Assembly: GCF_030272615.1 (NCBI RefSeq)
Contig: NC_081415.1
Coordinates: 605,751,137 to 605,815,136, forward strand
DNA: 64,000 bases
Source: Cryptomeria japonica
Lineage: Eukaryota > Streptophyta > Pinopsida > Cupressales > Cupressaceae
Direction: 5' to 3'
Under the pieces are notes generated by a model. The model saw nothing but the letters and a program-made list of their open reading frames with translations. It ran no database searches and had not been told where the DNA came from. Positions 45,278 through 57,486 of the stretch are shown here, piece after piece. Within the stretch, counting starts at the first letter, position 1, and each line of letters starts with the position of its first letter. A program made the translations under genes and the position numbers.

Positions 45278-48200
45278 TTATTGGATGGAGGATAAGTGTG
45301 GAATGAATAAAGTTTGAAGAGTCATAATGTCCATCCTTATTTTGTGATCTTCATTCCTAAGTTCCAATTGTTGAGCCATGAGCATTTGTAACTTGGTATA
45401 GAAATTCTGAATAGGATTTGGCTTAGTGGTCAATTTATTGGAGAGATTGGTGATCTCTTTCTCAATCACTTCTGTTTTATTCTTGATATCTTTAATGAAT
45501 AAAGAGAATGTATAGAGTTTTTGAAATAAATAAAGAATGTACTTGAGTTGAGGGGACAACTCAGCAATAAATTTGACAAGTTTTACTTTACTGATAGCAA
45601 TGGCTTTCTGTACCTCTTTAATCATTTTTGCAATGAGCTCTTTGTCCTTCAATTTTCTCAAGTATTTAGATGCGTCTACTCCAAATGTCTAAATGCACTC
45701 TAAATGCTCCAAATCCACCATACTGTTTCAGATTGGCACAAAAATTATCAACACTATGTACATCTTCCTTTTCACTCTTAACAATCTGAAATTTATTTTT
45801 GTCTTTAGATTTAGTGTCACTGGACTCTTTGTTCAAAATGAGTCTCTGAATAGACTTCTTATAAGTTTTTGTTACCTTTGGAACTGCAACATTATTCTGT
45901 TTCTTGCTCGGTGACACTGCAGATGATCTAGTGTTTGGGCATTTTACTGGAGGAGTTGGTGATACCTGTGATGTATCATGTTTCTTCCTTTTTAAAATTG
46001 TCCCTTTTGGCAACTCGGTGCTCAATGTAATAGCTACATCTTGTGTAATGCCCATACCCTAGTCGGACTTTTAAAACCCGTTTAACCTTGATTTACTTCC
46101 TATGTGACATTCTTGAATGGTAGATTAACCGATATGCAATGTGTAGTTTAGATAATATAAATAAATAGTGCATACTTATTATTGTGCTTTTGCATCGATT
46201 TTCGTGTAAATGTAATTGTTCCTAACCCTTGTGATAAATCTTGAGCTGACGTCTTCATTGAATATGTATTTGTATATGCATGCTTGTATGAATTCATGGG
46301 TGCAGGAGATTGCAGGTACAACATCGCTTAGGGCAAGGTTCATCTCCTTTGGAATTTGCAAGGTTGAGTATGCCCTTTCATCTTTTGAATTCGGAATTAG
46401 TGGTCATATAACGCTCGTCTTGCCTTAGCCATGGTTAGGTGAGCATCGTGCGTGGATTCGTGGAGCTCGCATTTTATTGGGATGCATGTCGAGAGACTTG
46501 GAGGACTACCTCGATTTGCGTGCCTTGCACAAGGTAAGTGAGGTTTGTTATCCTAAGTATTAAATTTAAATTTATGGGTAGGCGAGCACATTAGAAATTT
46601 AGAAATTTAAATGGGTAGCTTCTTCTATATGATTAATCATTAATTTAAGAGATTGCTTAAAATTGTGATTGTAACAAGCTTAAGGTGTTTAACTGGGGTT
46701 AGTGTGCTCATTTACGCATTTGTAACATTTACGCAATTGTAGTCGAGAAATTAGAATAAATTAAAACTCTTGCATTAGATTAGCCATTTATTTAAAAATA
46801 TCGCTTTATTATGTTATAGCGAGTTAATTTAATAGCTAATTTTAAAAATAATGAATTTAATGAGTTATGCGTTTTTGGAAAGGAAAAATTTAAAGACATT
46901 TGGGAGATAGCAATAAATTACGCATTTTCGCATTTGGAGGGAAAAAGGGAAAATTATTATTATTTAAAAGAAATTATTTCTTCTTACTTGTATAGTTGAT
47001 AAAATATAAAAGTTTGATTTTCAGTAAATTAAATTAAAGTTGAATATGAAATAGAAGCTTTTAAATTTTAAAAGAAAAATGAACAAGGAGGGAATGAATG
47101 ATTCCCATTTGGATTTTCATTTATTGTATTTTAGAAATAAAACCCTAAATTCGAAATTGAAATTAGGGCAAAATTAGGGCTTTTTCTTTTAACCTAGTTT
47201 TGGGAGACATTTTGGGGGTCCTTGGCTTTTTGTCATTCTTGGGTGGAAGAACATGGTTTGGGAAGAAAAGAATGGAGTTTTTCTTGCTTGCTTGGAGTGG
47301 CTGAAGCTCTACTTCAAATTCATGCCTGGAATGCAAATGGAGGTAGGTCTCTTGTTATTTTTCATCCCATCTGAAACACAAAAGAAGTTTGTTAGATTCT
47401 CCCTAAAGAAATATGAGTTCTTGTTGAAATTATGGTGATCATTAAATCATGATTTTTGTCACTGTCTTAGGAGTTAAAAATCTTGCCTACTTAAGAGTTT
47501 TCCTTTGTGTATTTTGTTGTGTTTGAGGGGGATTTTTGAACTGATATTTGGAAATCCCTCCCCATTCTGTTACTGTGATCATGCTGGAAAGGAAAATGGA
47601 ATACAAAAAAAAAAATTACACTCTTTGAGTGTTTTTAACTTAAACCCTTAGGGGTTTCCTGGCGGGGCATTACATCTTGGGCTTCAGATTCCTCCTCGGT
47701 GATGACTTGAATGCTCTTGATAGGAGTGGAGGAAGAACCTTCTCCAAATTTCTCTATTAATGCTTTAATCATTTTTGTTGCTTTCCTTATAGCCTTTGGT
47801 ACTACAATGCTCATTTTGACTTTTTCTTTAACTTCTTCATATGTACTGTATTTGATCTCGGTAGCATGCCTTGGCAGTGCAAGAAAAGCATCTATCTGCT
47901 GTTGTGTAATGTCAAAATCAATCTCATAACACATAAGTGGCAAAGATTGAGTTCTTGGTTCTATAGTATTGACATAGAAGTAGTTGGTGTCTACTTCAAA
48001 ACATATACTATCCTTGTATTTCTCCACTAACTAGGGTGGAATCTTGTACCTGTTATGCATCTTTTCCTGAAACTTGCTAAAATAATCATCCATAATCTCA
48101 TTGAAGTTATCACCTAGCTATTTGATGAATTCATTGATTTGATGGGTGATTGGTCGGTGTAGCTCCCAAACTACATTACTGACTGATGGAAAGAATTTCT

Positions 48201-48975
48201 CAAAATAGAAAAACATGCATACCAAAAGTGATCCAAACTTCAATGTGTTTGCTGAGTTGTTCTTCTTCGGCTTCCTTATGGTGTTGAGATTTTCAAACAA
48301 ATTTTTCAACAACACTTCGCATAGATCAATCTCCATGCCTTTCTTCACAATTTTATAGGCTAAATCAACAGCTGCACAGGGTACATTGTTTTCCCTTGAC
48401 GATTGAAAGAAATAGTAACCTATGACTCTAATTGCAAACTTCAGCTCTACATCTGTGACATTGTTCAATTTCAGACCTCTGTAATCAGATTCAACTCTGA
48501 TTAAAGTGATCAATTATTTCTATGAAATCATTTTCTGAGCTCACACATGGTCAAAAATAGGGTAACCGGTGATCAAGTGGATGATTTCCTTGGTGATCTT
48601 GAATGGTTTCTCCTCTAACCACATAAAGTCATCATAAACTTTGCTCCAAACAAATTTAACCCATTGGGGTTTTAAGACTCGCGAGTAGGTTAGGGCTTCG
48701 GTCAATCCCTTGATTTTAATGTGTTCAAACTTGCTATCCAGTCTCCCATTGGTACACAATTCATCATACATGTCCTTGATCTTTGTGTGACCTAGTTCCT
48801 CAACATGACACTTAGTGAAGAATCTAACATCCTCAACTAATGAAACCCTATTCAGAATGAGTGAAAATGTAGTTTTATCATCCGGTTCAGATGCTACTTT
48901 GGGAGGTAGTGTGTATTTCAGTGAGGGCTTCTCAATGTTCTCAACAACAACGGGTTTCTAAATCTTAGGAGACAT
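45278..48975 (-). pseudogene. Element D ORF2, function unknown, split by a solo LTR
   Basis: The ATG at 48975 begins MSPKI*KPVVVEN; its stop, TAG, fits a lost Gln. Conserved blocks follow: RFFTKCHVEELGHTKIKDMY; LKPQWVKFVWSKVYDDFMWL; ITKEIIHLITGYPIFDHV (about 48590-48541). Next come AVDLAYKIVKKGMEIDL and LKFGSLLVCMFFYFEKFFPS, both with clear counterparts in F. A Lys/Ser-rich part follows the solo LTR, and coiled coil closes it (45661-45278). The solo LTR lies between Gln-Asp and the next residues, and the frame continues after it. I do not know the function. The I..ITGYP block is faintly like domains in other plant-transposon extra ORFs, but I would not rely on that. It takes the place of pol in a non-autonomous element. 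Confidence 0.75.
46044..47674. mobile_element. Solo LTR G inside ORF2 of element D
   Basis: It begins TGTAATGCCC and ends GGGCATTACA, a 10-base perfect inverted terminus. It is flanked by tcttg at 46039-46043 and 47675-47679. The 1.6 kb holds no convincing ORF. A palindrome (aaacccttaggggttt) and a short hairpin (cactctttgagtg) lie near its right end. TG...CA ends and a 5-bp duplication mark it as an LTR; no second LTR or interior is present. Confidence 0.88.
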
Positions 48976-49597
48976 TTCAAACTTTGGATAATCACTAACA
49001 AATGAGCCTTAGGGTTTGAAAACTTTTAACCAACAGACGCTTTCCACTTAGTAAATATAACACAATTGATATGATTGGTTAAAATTCTTGACAATGCATT
49101 GTGATTTATATAAATACCTTGAACTTTTCTTTGGTAGAGATTTGATCGCCTTGAATCACTTCGCTCTGCTTTCTAAAAACTTGGTAAGTGTAAAATGACC
49201 ATGCAAAAGCTTTAAGTACACATTATACCTTATCAAGCTTTGTGTAGTTAGGTTAGAAAACATTAAATGCACTCAGTTCCACTAAACCAATTTACCTTTC
49301 TTTTTGTGCTTTTACCGAATAGCCAGACTTCCTATATTTACCGACTTGATAGGCTTCCTACATTTACCGACTTGACTAGTGCCCCAAAAGACTTGATAAA
49401 AGTTTAAAATTTCTAATGCATCTTAGCTATGCAGATTTTGAATTAAGTACATGATATAATAGGAATTGTTTAACATTTAACCTTGAGAGAATGCAGTCCC
49501 TTCATACCTTTACTGATTAATTTGGAATAGATGCACCTAACTCGATAGGTAAGGTGCTTTCTTCATTTGACACAATTTCCTTCTTTTTTCAAATCAT
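48976..49597 (-). other. Noncoding spacer between ORF1 and ORF2 of element D
   Basis: About 620 bases without a credible frame lie here. The equivalent spacers are about 420 bases in E and 445 in F. Confidence 0.6.
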
Positions 49598-50895
49598 CTA
49601 GAATTTACTTTTTATTTCATCAATATCTCCTCTAGGTTGATCTCTGCAATCTCTAGCCAAGTGTCCAACTTTGTGACAATGAAAACATGTCGTACCAAGA
49701 TTTCTCCATGATCTTCGGTTGTTCATTCCAAACCTTATAAAGTAGTTGGAACTTATATGTCCATATCTTCCACAACTTTCACACCATATCCTTGTATTGT
49801 AATCCCATGGTACTGCAGTATACTATTGGTTGATATCTATGTGAGTTCGGTAACCTCTAGTATTTGCTCAGTGTGCAGACCACATATAGTTCTTCTGCTT
49901 AAACCAACACTTCTTGGTACTATGTCCATATCTATTGCAGTTTTTACAAAACCCTTTGAATTTTGCCTTTTGATAATTGCTAACAGACTCTATCCTACAT
50001 TGATTAGATGTGTGAACATACTTATTGCAATTGTTACAATAACCATTAGACCTAATGACATTTGGTTGCTTCCTTTTCTGATTTGGCACAAGTTGGCAGT
50101 ATGTGCTTGTTTTCCACAGTAGTTGAAAATAGGCTTCTCTCCTTTGATGTTCTCCTTGTTTCCATCTTGCTTTGATGATTCTCCTCTCTCGGTAGTGTGG
50201 ATTCCCTTCTCAATAGTGTCTTTTCCTTTGTAACTGAGTCCTACATCTTTGTTGGGTCTTCTTGTATTCAGTTGCTCATCCAACATCTTTGATGCTTCAT
50301 AACTCTTCATCAGTGTTTCTTTTGATTTATTCTCTGTTTCAAGTTCATTGGTCAATCTTGATAGTTCAAGTTTCAATGCTTGACTCTCATCATCTTTCAG
50401 ATTTGCTTCATGATGTGCATAACCCAATTGATCTGACAGATTACTTTGAATTCTAGTGATACTAGTGATTTCATCATTCTTTTCAGACGCTAATGCTTCA
50501 AGCTGTTGTTTTTCTCTTTCTAGATCTCTTAATTTATCCTTAGTTGTCCTCAATGCATCAATATTTTTAGTCATGTGTGCTAAAATACTCATGTTCTCTT
50601 TTCATTTCTTTTAGCTTATCAGTCAATGCTTTGTTCTTTTCTTTCAATGCTCCAATCATTTCTTCAGTCTTTTCATTTATACTGTTCTCAGATGATGTCT
50701 CAATTTGTTCCACCAGCTCTTGAGAGTCCTACAAATCATCAGACAATCTTCTTCTAACTTTCAGAGATCTTTGCATTTGTTTCTGCATGCTAGCAATCAC
50801 TTGATTAGCATGATCCAATTTATTTTGAAGATACACAATTCTTTGAGATTGTTTGTAGCCTCCATTGATAAGATCTTTCTCTTTAGGTAGTTAAA
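49598..50895 (-). pseudogene. Element D ORF1: coiled coil and CCHC zinc knuckles (gag-like)
   Basis: The readable frame starts only some tens of bases after the primer-binding site (LPKEKDLINGGY) without a clear ATG. A long coiled coil follows (about 50850-50300; for example LRDLEREKQQLEALASEK). At least five knuckles come next, some damaged: NYCGKQAHTANLC, CNNCNKYVHTSNQC (Gly replaced by Val), CKNCNRYGHSTKKC, WCESCGRYGHISSN (last Cys lost) and CFHCHKVGHLARDC (intact, about 49690-49645). It ends at TAG 49598. A stop at the L*DSQE position and frameshifts near 50590 and 50100 disable it. The zinc knuckles would bind RNA. A retroviral capsid fold is not seen. Confidence 0.82.
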
Positions 50896-50910
50896 CCCTT
50901 TTCCAAGATT

Positions 50911-50925
50911 CAAGCTCTGATACCA
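50911..50925 (-). promoter_or_regulatory. Primer-binding site of element D (initiator tRNA-Met)
   Basis: On the minus strand TGGTATCAGAGCTTG follows two bases after the LTR end. TGGTATCAGAGC is the usual complement of the plant initiator tRNA-Met 3' end. Confidence 0.93.
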
Positions 50926-50927
50926 AT

Positions 50928-52086
50928 TGTTAGGCCTAATATGGAAAGCTAATGTACTAAGAGGGGAGCGGTGAATCAGTACTTCAAATCTTTTCTTCAA
51001 CAATAACTTTACTGTTAACCATAAACTAAATATGTTGAAACATAATATAATGCTAAAATGAATAAATAACAATCATACATGATGCACTCCATAACACATA
51101 TTTTGGTTACACGGAAACTCTTTGTTATAGACAAAAATTGCAGTGGGGATGGCACCCACAACTTCACTACTGCAATAATAAAGGTTTCTCGGTTAGAGCT
51201 ACATGTTTAGCTATTTATGATAGCTTATCCTGTTAGGAGTATCAAGATCTTTAGATCTACCTTGCTAAAGGATTTTACAACACTTATTCTAAATGTTGCA
51301 CCTGGTTAAAGGCTTTACAATTTATAGACTTTGTTAGAGTCTTTTACCCTGTTAAAGGTTTCTCTTACAACTCAAAATATTACAATCAAAATCTTACAAA
51401 ATATCTGCAACTTCACATCTGAAATGTTATAGCAGATTCTATGTGCTCAAAATGAAATTACCTTGCTTATAGCATACCTCGGTAACCCATAAAATAACTT
51501 GGTAAACCTTTCTATTCACTTTTTTCCTTGACTGTTCTCTAAAATCCTTCTCGATGACCTTTGTGTATCTCTGTAATAGTCATAACACTCAGTGCTTTCC
51601 CATGATTTTGCTTTTCACATATGTCTTGCTTAACACTCATACACACATACATACTTGATCCTCAATTCATGTTGTATAAATAGATCTCTTATGACGGTGA
51701 TCTTGTTCGTGCTTCGATCTTACAAACATGATTCATCGAATGAATAACTATACAAAATATTTCATTGGATAGATGTCCTCAAAATCATACAAAATCTTAA
51801 GTGCAATTTCCAATGTGATAATGGTTCCTTGTTCCTCGATCTTGTAACATGTTTCCTATATGTGTCTAGGTTCAATGAATCTGGTAACACATTTCATTCG
51901 GTGTGTATCAACTTGGTATACCATCTTTATTGCTTGATAGACATAGAACATTACTCGGTAGACAACTCAGTGTATACTAAACTTTGTGACTTGTAACTTT
52001 TGTAACCAACTGCTTTGTGCTTACCGACTAGAGTATATAGAATGACTTTGGACATAAAACTAATGACAACTTAGTAAATAGTAACA
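50928..52086 (-). repeat. 5' LTR of element D
   Basis: This is the partner of 43636-44795 with the same ends. It is followed by the gactt duplication at 52087-52091. Confidence 0.95.
50954..50982. other. Conserved LTR hairpin, element D right LTR
   Basis: It has the same gtact...agtac arms as 43662-43690. The loop has one change (gagcgg for gagggg). Confidence 0.75.
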
Positions 52087-52091
52087 GACTT

Positions 52092-54085
52092 TCTCATGCA
52101 TTTTGGCTTCATGAAAAGATTGTCTGCAAAAGATTGTTTGTTGTGTGTGTGTGGAAATATATCTTTGTGTATTGTGCATAGCTATATATAAAACTTTATT
52201 ATTCTGATTGTTGGAAGTTTTGGCTTTTTGAGTTGTATTTTGTTGAGAATTGTTTTAGGACCGTGTTTGAAAGATCTTGATGCTATGATTACTCCCTTTG
52301 TATCTATGATTGGTAAGAGGATTATGTTGTTTATTATTGAGAGTATTTTGTTGTCACTTGGAGGCTAGGATGGAGTTGTATTACTATGTTTAGTGAAGTT
52401 CTGTGTATTGGCAGGAAGTCTATATTTTGATATGGTGTAATGATGTTCTTTCATGATTGTAACCTTGAGTTTGGTTGTGAAACATCTTTCTATTTTTGTA
52501 TGTGTACTCGAGAATCTATTTGAGTTGTTTTAGACTTAGCCATTATTTTGGTTCCATTTGAGTTATGTTTTATGTTCTGTTGTAAATGCACTAAAATGGT
52601 TTTCATATGCATCAGTCATTTCACCATATGCGCTATTATGTTGAATGATTGCACTAGTCTAGTTAACATATGCACCATTCTGGTGATCAAATGTGTCAAT
52701 GTGTTCTGTAAATGCGCTATTATGTGTACCATATGTGTCATTCTAGTAAATCTATGTGTTGTTGTATGTTATATTTGCGCTAAAACATTCTACAAATGCG
52801 CTAAAGGAATTTGTGTAAGCACTAGAGTAATGTGTAAATGTGCTAGAATCTTCTATGAAAGCATCGTCCTATTGTTTTGGTTTCATTAGTTGACTTTTAT
52901 GTGTCTGTGTCAACTAGAGGCTTTCTTTTTGAGAATTTTTTGCTTCCTGTGATGGTTTTTTGTTTATAGGATTTTGATGCATGTTGAGTATTGGATTTTC
53001 AGAGAGATTTGGATATATGTTGTATACTAGATTTGGAGGGTTTTTAATATATATTATATATGGGGTCTTGAGAGGGATTGATGTTCCTTTCATTTGAGTT
53101 ATTGGTTCTATGGTTGGATTATTGCATGAGATTATTGGAATATGGCATTTTGGTTCAAAAGTAATTGTGATCAGAATTGTTAATATGGATCATATTTTGT
53201 TATGGATCCAATGAGTAAATTTTTATGTGGAATAATGAGGTTCTTTTCTATGAGACATGATTATGATGATTCATTATGTGAGCCATGGATGTTATGTTAT
53301 TTTTGTGGTTCCTTGTTGTTCCCTAGACCTCTAGGAGCATATTAGGGGAAGTGGCTCTCAAGTGGGTGTCAGGACCCACAAGTGGCTATCAGGGAATCTC
53401 ATTGAGAAATGGATTAATCAAGTGATAAAATTAATATAAATTTTTGGTTGGGTTTTACACATTAATAAGATAATTGTTGGTACCCCACTCATGGCCTAGA
53501 ATGTTATTTCAGGCTTAAGAAGAGATTGGGAAGACCTTGTTTGCATAGCTATACTCCCTTTTCCTCATGAAAGGTTGAGTTGGTTTCGCATGTGCATCAA
53601 ATGGGTTCCAGGGTCTGGAGTTTGGAGAGAGACTACCAGAGAAATCCTTTTGATGGGGCTAGAGTCTAGAGACCACTAGAGAAACCCATGTTGATGGCAT
53701 GTGATGACACTCTTCCCTGTATGTATTCCTAGGACCTTAGCCTTTGTTTTACATAGAAGCCTATGGTGAGTTTTATATTTTCTAATTGAGCCTATGCCTT
53801 ATTGTGTTTTAGTTTTGTACATGTGGTTCTTCTTGTGTATATTCATGTTCCCTTGGAAGTTTAGGTGTTAGCTTAGGTCTATTGTGTGTGTGGCACCTTA
53901 TGTCATTCTCTGAAGCATGAGGGGTGGACCTTTTGGTTCTACATGTTCGAGTGGTTTGATGCCTTCTTTCATTGGGATTTTACTTGCTAGAAGTTCATGT
54001 GCGTGATGGATATTGCTTCTCTTTAATTTTGGTGCTATGGATTTATGATGCAAATGTAATCTTTGTTATATGTAAAGATTCATAC
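52092..54085. other. Unassigned sequence between elements D and E
   Basis: This continues the target of D. I see no gene. The 21-bp array at 52581-52874 is the main feature. A short repeat (accagagaaatcc / cactagagaaaccc) lies at about 53625-53690. Confidence 0.5.
52581..52874. repeat. Fourteen degenerate repeats of exactly 21 bp
   Basis: Slicing from 52581 gives 14 consecutive units with the core AWATGYRCT at the same place in each (for example acc ata tgc gct att atg ttg). Units have diverged a great deal, yet none has gained or lost a base. As a result a 113-codon frame (52548-52889) stays open and reads as heptads with Cys at position 3. I do not call it a gene. Confidence 0.9.
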
Positions 54086-55278
54086 TGTTGGAATCAAGGA
54101 ACACTGAGAGGGGGGGTGAATTAGTGTTCTACAATTTTTAACATTCTTAATCTATCTTTTAAACCACTCAATGCAAATGAATAAAAGTAGAATGCAAAAA
54201 CACAAAACAAATAACCACAACACCATAACACTGGTATTTTTATGTAGAAAGTTGGTTAAGGGGAAAACCATGGTGGGAACCTACCCACAATGAAATAATA
54301 CCCTATTAGGAGTAAGTTAAATATTACAATGGGGAATGCATATGCATTCAGGTACAATGCCTAGAGCTCACTACTCAAATTACAATAAGAGCTACAACCC
54401 ATAAGGCTCACTACCTTACAAATGATTACAAATAATAATTAAAATATTTGAATAGATACAAATACCAAGATACAGTTCTGGTTAAGCATAAAGTACACAA
54501 TCTTACACTACTCTGCAATACTTCTTTGTTTTGTTGTTCTACTATATTCTAGAGCACAAATCCTTCACTTGAGCATTTGAAACTGGGCACATAATTTTTG
54601 CATAACCATCGATATCCAAAATGACAATATCAATCACTCTTATATATATGCAACATCAAATTAGATTTATTACATGTCGGCCCAAAAATGCATAACACAC
54701 AAATAAAATGTGTTACCCAAGTCGGCTCAATCCAATCCAAAAATAATCATGTGGACCAAAAAATATTGTCCACATGCTTCCCATATGTTGTCTTAACATC
54801 CTCAAATAGACAAATAATCATGAAAATTACTCGACACGATCCACACAACTAATCTCCATATGTTAGTGCTGATGAACATTGTTCTACCTAAAAACTTGTC
54901 TACCGAATCTTCCAACTCACTCAAAACTCAACACCGGAGGCCATAAACCTGGAATAAGGCATATTACATGTCCACAATGCTTCTCCAAGGTCCACAACAC
55001 CAAACACACAACACAAATGAATCGCCAACCAAATTACTAAACATTACCAGATGTTTGTTCTATCTGACCAGAGCGTAATCTCTCTTCTGATATGAATGAA
55101 TTATGAATTGTTGATTGGATATTTGACTCAAGTTTCCATCAATGAAAACATCTGAATAATAATGCAATGTCTCTTGCCAAAAATCTTCCTCTTTGGTATT
55201 GATGGCAACACTTAGTGAAAAATGACTAAGTGTTAGACCAAAACAAAAAATCTAACTACTAGACTCCAAAAATCAACA
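54086..55278 (-). repeat. 3' LTR of element E
   Basis: In plus coordinates it begins TGTTGGAATCAAGG and ends AAATCAACA, next to a polypurine tract. It differs from D's LTR in sequence but shares the hairpin near the same end (54099-54129). Confidence 0.85.
54099..54129. other. Conserved LTR hairpin, element E
   Basis: Arms gaacact and agtgttc (7 bp, perfect) enclose gagagggggggtgaatt. The arms differ from those of D and F while remaining paired. Confidence 0.78.
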
Positions 55279-55290
55279 ACTCCCCCTAAG
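55279..55290 (-). promoter_or_regulatory. Polypurine tract of element E
   Basis: On the minus strand cttagggggagt precedes the LTR. A second tract lies at about 55316. Confidence 0.8.
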
Positions 55291-55463
55291 ATCAACATTT
55301 TTCACTCCTCTACACTCCCCCTTTGACATAAATGGCAAAGGTAGGATCTCAAAAATAAAAAATTCAAGCCAAAAATTCTATTTACATATGTACACACAAT
55401 CCTTATATACAAAAATTTGAAGATGTTTGCATAAGAATTCTTCAATGTACCCAAGTGGCTATC

Positions 55464-56394
55464 CTAGCCCTTCTTTAGACTCTCCAATGCAGTTATAAGG
55501 CCACTAAAAAAATAATATTGCACCTCTATATTTTTTATCTCTTCTGGGTCACTGTTAACCAAAGTATTTTTAGAATCCTTCAAGGGATTGAGCATAATAT
55601 CTAACTTGGGAGTAATCCAACTCTGAAGTTCTCCAACTCTTCCAATTATTCTATCACTGTCACGATCCAAGCTTCTGATTTTCTCAAGCAGTGATATCAC
55701 TTGATCTTCATGACTGCTCAAGGAAATTGACATAGGGTCAACCGAATGAGATATGTGTGCTAGCTCATCCTCATTCTCCTTAGACTTCTTCTCAATAACT
55801 TCAGTGAACCTTTTCAAAGATAGGCATGATTTGTAAAATTTTCCACCTTCGGATAGAGCTTCTTACATACTCTTTACACAGGCATCTAATGTGACTCTAT
55901 CCTTTGCAATCATCTTTTAAAATGTCTGGAGCCTCTTAGTATCAAATTCATTCCACACTTTCTCATCAGCAAATTTTTCAAAAGACTCAAAATGAGTATC
56001 TACAAAGTTAATCAAATTTTTTAAGTGATCGGATGGTTCGTCATTCATTTTGCTCAATATGTACCAGATCCATTCAGGGTCATAGAACATCATAAATATA
56101 ACAAACTGTGCAAAACCCATTGTCTTCCAACCCATGAAATTTAGGTTTCAGCATCGAATTCTTATCAAATAGTTGATTGTTGTACAAATTCAACATGTGT
56201 GTTCTTTCCAATTCCTTGATGGTACAATGCGTATAAACCCTAACATATTTAATGTGAAAAAATCCATGTGGGACTGACAAAAAAGGACTCTTCAAATCAT
56301 CTTCCATTGAGATAAATGGATGATGTTTTAAATTTGGTCATGCACATTCAGTGAAATCTAGAATAAGAGGGGTAGCAACATCACATGCAGCCAT
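55464..56394 (-). pseudogene. Element E ORF2, shorter relative of D ORF2, function unknown
   Basis: The ATG at 56394 begins MAACDVATPL. After a stop (ECA*PNL) comes HIKYVRVYTHCTIKELERTH, MLNLYNNQLFDKNS and LKPKFHGLE, which parallels the N-terminal part of D ORF2 (TKCHVEELGHTKIKDMYDEL and following). A frameshift near 56085 joins to DPEWIWYILSKMNDEPSDHL. The C-terminal 115 residues (55817-55464) form a coiled coil with acidic residues. The middle block seen in D and F (LAYKIVKK, FYFEKFFP) is missing or unrecognisable, so E is either a shortened form or a separate subfamily. Confidence 0.68.
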
Positions 56395-56818
56395 TTTTGA
56401 AATCACAAATTTCAAACTTTAAAAGTTCAACCGATAAATACCTTGATCACCAGATTAGGGTTTCTTTCCAAATCACCTAAGAGATCTTCTTTCTCACTTT
56501 GGTCACTGAAAAATCTTTCAAGGCTCTCCAAACTTCTTCTCTTAAAACACAAAGTGAGGAATGAAGTGCTGAAATCACTTTTTATCTTCTGCAAACCTAG
56601 ATTTTCATTGTAATAAATGCACTTTTCCCTACTACTTCTAGATACTCTATATTTCACAAAACTCTTTTGTGAACCTTCAAATCTTCTCGAACACTTCTAG
56701 AAATCCATCAAAAACATCTGTGATCATCTCTGTAACTTGTTGTAATCAGGCAAAAATCTCAAATAGGGTTTTTTGTAGGATTTTCATGATTGCATCCCCC
56801 AAGGCCAGATGCCTTAGT
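56395..56818 (-). other. Spacer between ORF1 and ORF2 of element E
   Basis: A short frame (56657-56427) lies here with no relative in D or F that I can see; probably noncoding. Confidence 0.5.
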
Positions 56819-57486
56819 TTAGTTACTAGATGTAGTTCTAGCACCATAATCAGGTGTAGATACACTCCCTACATCATTATCACTCTTCTTAACCCATGTC
56901 TTCTTCATCTGTTCTCTGATCTCTTCAAATTTTACTTTTCCCTTCTCATCTACCTTCACATTCTTGTTCTTGTCTACCAAACCATTCCTATTTGCATTCT
57001 TACTTCTACAGTATTTTGCAATGTGACCGGATTTTTTGCAAGCATAACAAACAACATGTCCTTGTCTAGTCCTGAAGTTCATTTGATTTCTTCTTGATCT
57101 ACATTCATTAGAAACATTTCCAAACATACCACATGCATAACATCTGACACTTCTCCTATTTGGAAAGTTATTCATCATACTTTTGCATTCATTTGAATTG
57201 TGACCATACTTGTTGCATTTGAAACATTGACCAGTAAAACATGGACCATTATTGATCATCTTATTTCTGCATTGACTAGCCATATGACCAAATTTATTAT
57301 AAACAAAATAGTTACCATTGAACTCATGAGAATTAGGTTTCCTTACTGGAGGCCTTCTTGAATTGTTCTTATGTTGAGCTAATTTGGAGCTTTCACCTTT
57401 CTCAAATCAAAGACCTCTTGTGTCATTAGCATTCTTCTAACTTTCAAACATCTCATCAAGTTTGGCTGAGTTGATCTTGAACTTCT
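56819..57486 (-). pseudogene. Element E ORF1, zinc-knuckle end (gag-like)
   Basis: The frame reads out of F at 57486 as KKFKINSAKLDEMFES*, with TAG at 57437-57439 and a TGA further on. Knuckles follow: YNKFGHMASQC (first Cys lost), CFKCNKYGHNSNEC (intact), CYACGMFGNVSNEC (His replaced by Asn) and CYACKKSGHIAKYC (intact, about 57058-57017). The C-terminal tail ends TPDYGARTTSSN at 56819. The 5' part is displaced beyond F. Confidence 0.82.

Larger units (their letters stand above)
43636..52086 (-). mobile_element. Element D: complete non-autonomous LTR element with zinc-knuckle ORF1 and unknown ORF2
   Basis: LTRs of 1160 and 1159 bp (in plus coordinates TGTTAGGCC...AGTAACA) are flanked by gactt. 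The primer-binding site for initiator tRNA-Met lies inside the right LTR and the polypurine tract inside the left one, so the element reads on the minus strand. The interior (44796-50927) has a coiled-coil and zinc-knuckle ORF1 and an ORF2 I do not recognise, but no protease, integrase, RT or RNase H. A solo LTR (46044-47674) has inserted into ORF2. The tRNA-Met primer fits the Ty1/copia group among others, so the superfamily is inferred only. Confidence 0.93.
54086..57486 (-). mobile_element. Element E: D-like non-autonomous LTR element, 3' half (interrupted by F)
   Basis: The 3' LTR (54086-55278), polypurine tract, ORF2 (55464-56394) and the end of ORF1 (56819-57486) are present. Element F begins at 57487 in the middle of ORF1, so E's 5' half and 5' LTR lie right of the window. 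Confidence 0.85.

Noticed and set aside
46044-47674. DNA transposon with 7-9-bp target duplication
   Set aside because: Choosing TG...CA ends gives a perfect 10-base inverted terminus and an exact 5-bp duplication, which fits an LTR better.
50905-50930. tRNA gene
   Set aside because: Only the 3' complement of initiator tRNA-Met is present, as a primer-binding site; there is no cloverleaf.
52548-52889. Cys-rich 113-residue peptide gene
   Set aside because: The regular Cys comes from the 21-bp repeat. It starts at TTG with no promoter or signal peptide evident, so I list the repeat, not a gene.
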